NCBI RefSeq assembly: GCF_029227915.1
Contig: NC_079875.1
Span: 1,922,001-1,986,000, forward strand
Origin: Hydractinia symbiolongicarpus
Lineage: Eukaryota; Cnidaria; Hydrozoa; Anthoathecata; Hydractiniidae
Length of the DNA stretch: 64,000 nt
Reading direction: 5' to 3'
This document shows positions 60,761 through 64,000 of this stretch, piece by piece; the stretch's first letter is position 1, and each line of letters opens with the position of its first letter. Both the position numbers and the translations under genes were made by a program. The notes beneath the pieces were generated by a model that had not been told where the DNA came from, did not search any database, and was given only the letters and a program-made list of their open reading frames with translations.

Positions 60761-63700
60761 CTACAAGTCTCATGGGCTTTAGTGGTAAAATAATAATTTA
60801 AAAAATCGTTTGGGAAATGAGTTTACTTCCTGGGTACTTTCTTTGTATACTTTTGACTATACGGGCCGAGTCCGGGATTTGCGGGAAGTCGCAGGTTTTC
60901 ATTTATAGGCGATTAAACTTCTTTTATTCAACGTCTCATCAAAAATGAAAACATTTTTGAAAACTACAAGTCTCATGCGTTTTAGTGGTGAAAAAATAAT
61001 TTAAAAAATCGTTCGGGAAATGAGTTTACACCCTGGGTACTCTCTTTGTATACTTTTGACTATACGGGCCGAGTCCGGGAATTACGGGAAATCGCATGTT
61101 TTTGTTTGCCGGCGATTAAACTTCTTTTATTCAGCGTCTCATCAAAAATGAAAACATTTTTGAAAACTACAAGTCTCATGCGTTTTAGTGGTGAAAAAAT
61201 AATTTAAAAAATCGTTCGGGAAATGAGTTTACACCCTGGGTACTCTCTTTGTATACTTTTGACTATACGGGCCGAGTCCGGGATTTACGGGAAATCGCAG
61301 GTTTTCGTTTGCCGGCGATTAAACTTCTTTTATTCAGCGACTCATCAAAAATGAAAACATTTTTGAAAACTACAAGTCTCATGCGTTTCAGCGGTGAAAA
61401 AATAATTTAAAAATTCGTTAGGGAAATGAGTTTGCTCACTGGGTACTTTCCTTGTATACTTTTGACTATACGGGCCGAGACCGGGGTTTACGGGAAATTG
61501 CGGGTTTTCGTTTGCCGGCGATTAAACTTCTTTTATTCAGCGTCTCATCAAAAATGAAAACATTTTTGAAAACTACAAGTCTCATGCGTTTTAGTGGTGA
61601 AAAAATAAATTAAAAAATCGTTCTGGAAATGAGTTTACTCACAGGGTACTTCCTTTGTATACATTCGACTATACGGGCCAAGCCCGGGATTTACGGGAAA
61701 TCGCGGGTTTTCGTTTGCCGGCGATTAAACTTCTTTTATTCAGCGTATCATTAAAAATGAAACCATTTTTAAAAACTACAAGTCTCATGGGCTTTAGTGG
61801 TAAAATAATAATTTAAAAAATCGTTTGGGAAATGAGTTTACTTCCTGGGTACTTTCTTTGTATACTTTTGACTATACGGGCCGAGTCCGGGATTTGCGGG
61901 AAGTCGCAGGTTTTCATTTATAGGCGATTAAACTTCTTTTATTCAGCGTCTCATCAAAAATGAAAACATTTTTGAAAACTACAAGTCTCATGCGTTTTAG
62001 AGGTGAAAAAATAATTTAAAAAATCGTTCGGGAAATGAGTTTACACCCTGGGTACTCTCTTTGTATACTTTTGACTATACGGGCCGAGTCCGGGAATTAC
62101 GGGAAATCGCATGTCTTTGTTTGCCGGCGATTAAACTTCTTTTATTCAGCGTCTCATCAAAAATGAAAACATTTTTGAAAACTACAAGTCTCATGCGTTT
62201 TAGTGGTGAAAAAATAATTTAAAAAATCGTTCGGGAAATGAGTTTACACCCTGGGTACTCTCTTTGTATACTTTTGACTATACGGGCCGAGTCCGGGATT
62301 TACGGGAAATCGCAGGTTTTCGTTTGCCGGCGATTAAACTTCTTTTATTCAGCGACTCATCAAAAATGAAAACATTTTTGAAAACTACAAGTCTCATGCG
62401 TTTCAGCGGTGAAAAAATAATTTAAAAATTCGTTAGGGAAATGAGTTTACTCACTGGGTACTTTCCTTGTATACTTTTGACTATACGGGCCGAGACCGGG
62501 ATTTACGGGAAATTGCGGGTTTTCGTTTGCCGGCGATTAAACTTCTTTTATTCAGCGTCTCATCAAAAATGAAAACATTTTTGAAAACTACAAGTCTCAT
62601 GCGTTTTAGTGGTGAAAAAATAAATTAAAAAATCGTTCTGGAAATGAGTTTACTCACAGGGTACTTCCTTTGTATACATTCGACTATACGGGCCAAGCCC
62701 GGGATTTACGGGAAATCGCGGGTTTTCGTTTGCCGGCGATTAAACCTCTTTCATTAAGCGTCTCATCAAAAATGAAAACATTTTTGAAAACTACAAGTCT
62801 CATGCGTTTTAGTGGTAAAAAAAAAATTTAAAAAATCGTTCGGGAAATGAGTTTACTCCCTGGGTACTTTCTTTGTATACATTCGACTATACGGGCCAAG
62901 CCGGGATTTACGGGAAATCGCGGGATTTCGTTTGCCGGCGAATAAACCTCTTTTATTAAGCGTCTCATCAAAAATGAAAACATTTTTGAAAACTACAAGT
63001 CTCATGCGTTTTAGTGGTGAAAAAATAATTTAAAAAATCGTTCGGGAAATGAGTTTACACCCTGGGTACTTTCTTTGTATACTTTTGACTATACGGGCCG
63101 AGTCCGGGATTTGCGGGAAGTCGCAGGTTTTCATTTATAGGCGATTAAACTTCTTTTATTCAACGTCTCATCAAAAATGAAAACATTTTTGAAAACTACA
63201 AGTCTCATGCGTTTTAGTGGTGAAAAAATAATTTAAAAAATCGTTCGGGAAATGAGTTTACACCCTGGGTACTCTCTTTGTATACTTTTGACTATACGGG
63301 CCGAGTCCGGGAATTACGGGAAATCGCATGTTTTTGTTTGCCGGCGATTAAACTTCTTTTATTCAGCGTCTCATCAAAAATGAAAACATTTTTGAAAACT
63401 ACAAGTCTCATGCGTTTTAGTGGTGAAAAAATAATTTAAAAAATCGTTCGGGAAATGAGTTTACACCCTGGGTACTCTCTTTGTATACTTTTGACTATAC
63501 GGGCCGAGTCCGGGATTTACGGGAAATCGCAGGTTTTCGTTTGCCGGCGATTAAACTTCTTTTATTCAGCGACTCATCAAAAATGAAAACATTTTTGAAA
63601 ACTACAAGTCTCATGCGTTTCAGCGGTGAAAAAATAATTTAAAAATTCGTTAGGGAAATGAGTTTACTCACTGGGTACTTTCCTTGTATACTTTTGACTA

Positions 63701-63780
63701 TACGGGCCGAGACCGGGATTTACGGGAAATTGCGGGTTTTCGTTTGCCGGCGATTAAACTTCTTTTATTCAGCGTCTCAT
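60720..63780 (+). repeat. 5-mer/6-mer HOR (1,015 and 1,217 bp)
   Basis: catttataggcg starts at 60,900, 61,915 and 63,132. gactcat starts at 61,339, 62,354 and 63,571. Steps are 1,015 bp (5 x 203) and 1,217 bp (6 x 203 - 1). The longer unit has an added class A monomer near 62,760-62,950, whose gccaagccggg has lost one C. Shared private changes include gccgagaccggg and gtttcagcggtg. Confidence 0.83.
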
Positions 63781-64000
63781 CAAAAATGAAAAGATTTTTG
63801 AAAACTACAAGTCGCATGCGTTTCAGTGGTGAAAAAATAATTTAAAAATTCGTTAGGGAAATGAGTTTACTCACTGGGTACTTTCCTTGTATACTTTTGA
63901 CTATACGGGCCGAGACCGGGATTTACGGGAAATTGCGGGTTTTCGTTTGCCGGCGATTAAACTTCTTTTATTCAGCGTCTCATCAAAAATGAAAACATTT
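63600..64000 (+). repeat. Near-identical adjacent monomers at the right edge
   Basis: Two neighbouring monomers with gttagggaaatg, ttccttgtatac and gccgagaccggg start near 63,607 and 63,810 (203 bp apart), with few differences. The final anchor gtctcat is at 63,977 and the window stops 24 bases into that monomer, so the array continues to the right. Confidence 0.8.

Larger units (their letters stand above)
1..64000 (+). repeat. Tandem satellite array, ~203-bp monomer, ~315 copies
   Basis: The anchor gtctcatc recurs at 1, 204, 407, 610, 813, 1016 and so on to 63,977, giving a 203-bp period with only small indels. All monomers lie in the same orientation. A class B-like monomer that I counted has 76 G+C in 203 bp (37%). 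It starts with an A/T-tract half and ends with a GC-richer half holding tatacggg, cggg repeats and gccggc. Neighbouring monomers differ at several to many positions, while copies one HOR period apart are nearly identical. That is the usual signature of satellite DNA evolving by unequal exchange or amplification. No unique sequence interrupts the array. The type of locus (centromere, pericentromere or other) is inferred from size and HOR structure only. Confidence 0.97.

Noticed and set aside
1-64000. CRISPR array
   Set aside because: The repeat unit is 203 bp with no unique spacers, all parts of the monomer repeat, and no cas genes are present.
1-64000. CENP-B box in the monomer
   Set aside because: The vertebrate core (TTCG, four bases, A, two bases, CGGG) is not met. 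gttcgggaaatgagtt fits TTCG and the central A but has AGTT instead of CGGG. gtttgccggcg and the reverse strand also fail.
1-64000. Ribosomal DNA spacer or tRNA-derived repeat
   Set aside because: No rRNA or tRNA gene is seen. The gttcggg stretch does not match a full B box and tagtggtgaa does not match a full A box.
1-64000. Gene for a large repetitive protein
   Set aside because: No frame stays open for more than 96 codons on either strand, and stops recur in every monomer.

Overview
The whole window is one uninterrupted array of satellite DNA. A monomer of about 203 bp is repeated head to tail roughly 315 times, always in the same orientation, from the first base to the last. I see no gene, RNA gene, transposon, CRISPR array or single-copy DNA. 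A 64 kb array organised into higher-order repeats (HORs) points to eukaryotic heterochromatin: centromeric, pericentromeric, or a large subtelomeric or interstitial block. I do not recognise the monomer as a named satellite family and cannot name the species. A typical monomer is about 37% GC. It has an A/T-tract half and a GC-richer half, and it carries more CpG than its base composition predicts, which hints at a genome with little CpG methylation, such as many invertebrates.

There are two main monomer classes. Class A has tacattcgac, gccaagcccggg, tcgcggg and a ctctttcattaagcg end. Class B has tacttttgac, gccgagtccggg, tcgcagg and a cttcttttattcagcg end. The layout is an A block at 1-1,060, a long pure-B domain at about 1,060-34,650, an A domain with chimeric A/B monomers at 34,650-43,700, and a mosaic of A and B monomers at 43,700-64,000.

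Higher-order structure changes every few kilobases. In order: 4/5-mers (815/1,018 bp) at 1.9-4.1 kb; 9-mers (1,827 bp) at 4.1-11.6 kb; a 10-mer (2,030 bp) at 11.4-15.4 kb; a 9-mer (1,826 bp) with an internal 3-mer at 15.5-18.3 kb; a 3-mer (610 bp) at 19.7-20.9 kb; a 14-mer (2,842 bp) at 21.6-29.5 kb; 5/6-mers at 31.1-34.2 kb; nested 4-mers inside 8-mers (1,622 bp) at 34.6-37.8 kb; a 4-mer (810 bp) at 38.1-39.7 kb; 7/5-mers at 39.7-42.8 kb; an 8.8 kb superblock at 42.0-50.9 kb that contains its own 2,467-bp 12-mers and is repeated, with an internal loss, at 50.9-56.2 kb; a 10-mer (2,029 bp) at 54.8-58.9 kb; a 4-mer (811 bp) at 59.2-60.8 kb; and 5/6-mers (1,015/1,217 bp) to the end. Rare length variants (+31, -112, +3, +2 and +1 bp) act as tracers of the unequal exchanges that built these blocks.

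Short open frames of 60-96 codons recur throughout. They are by-products of the repeat: 203 is not a multiple of 3, so the frame rotates at every monomer. I annotate none as genes. All coordinates, periods and comparisons were made by eye; block edges are good to roughly one monomer unless a tracer base is cited.
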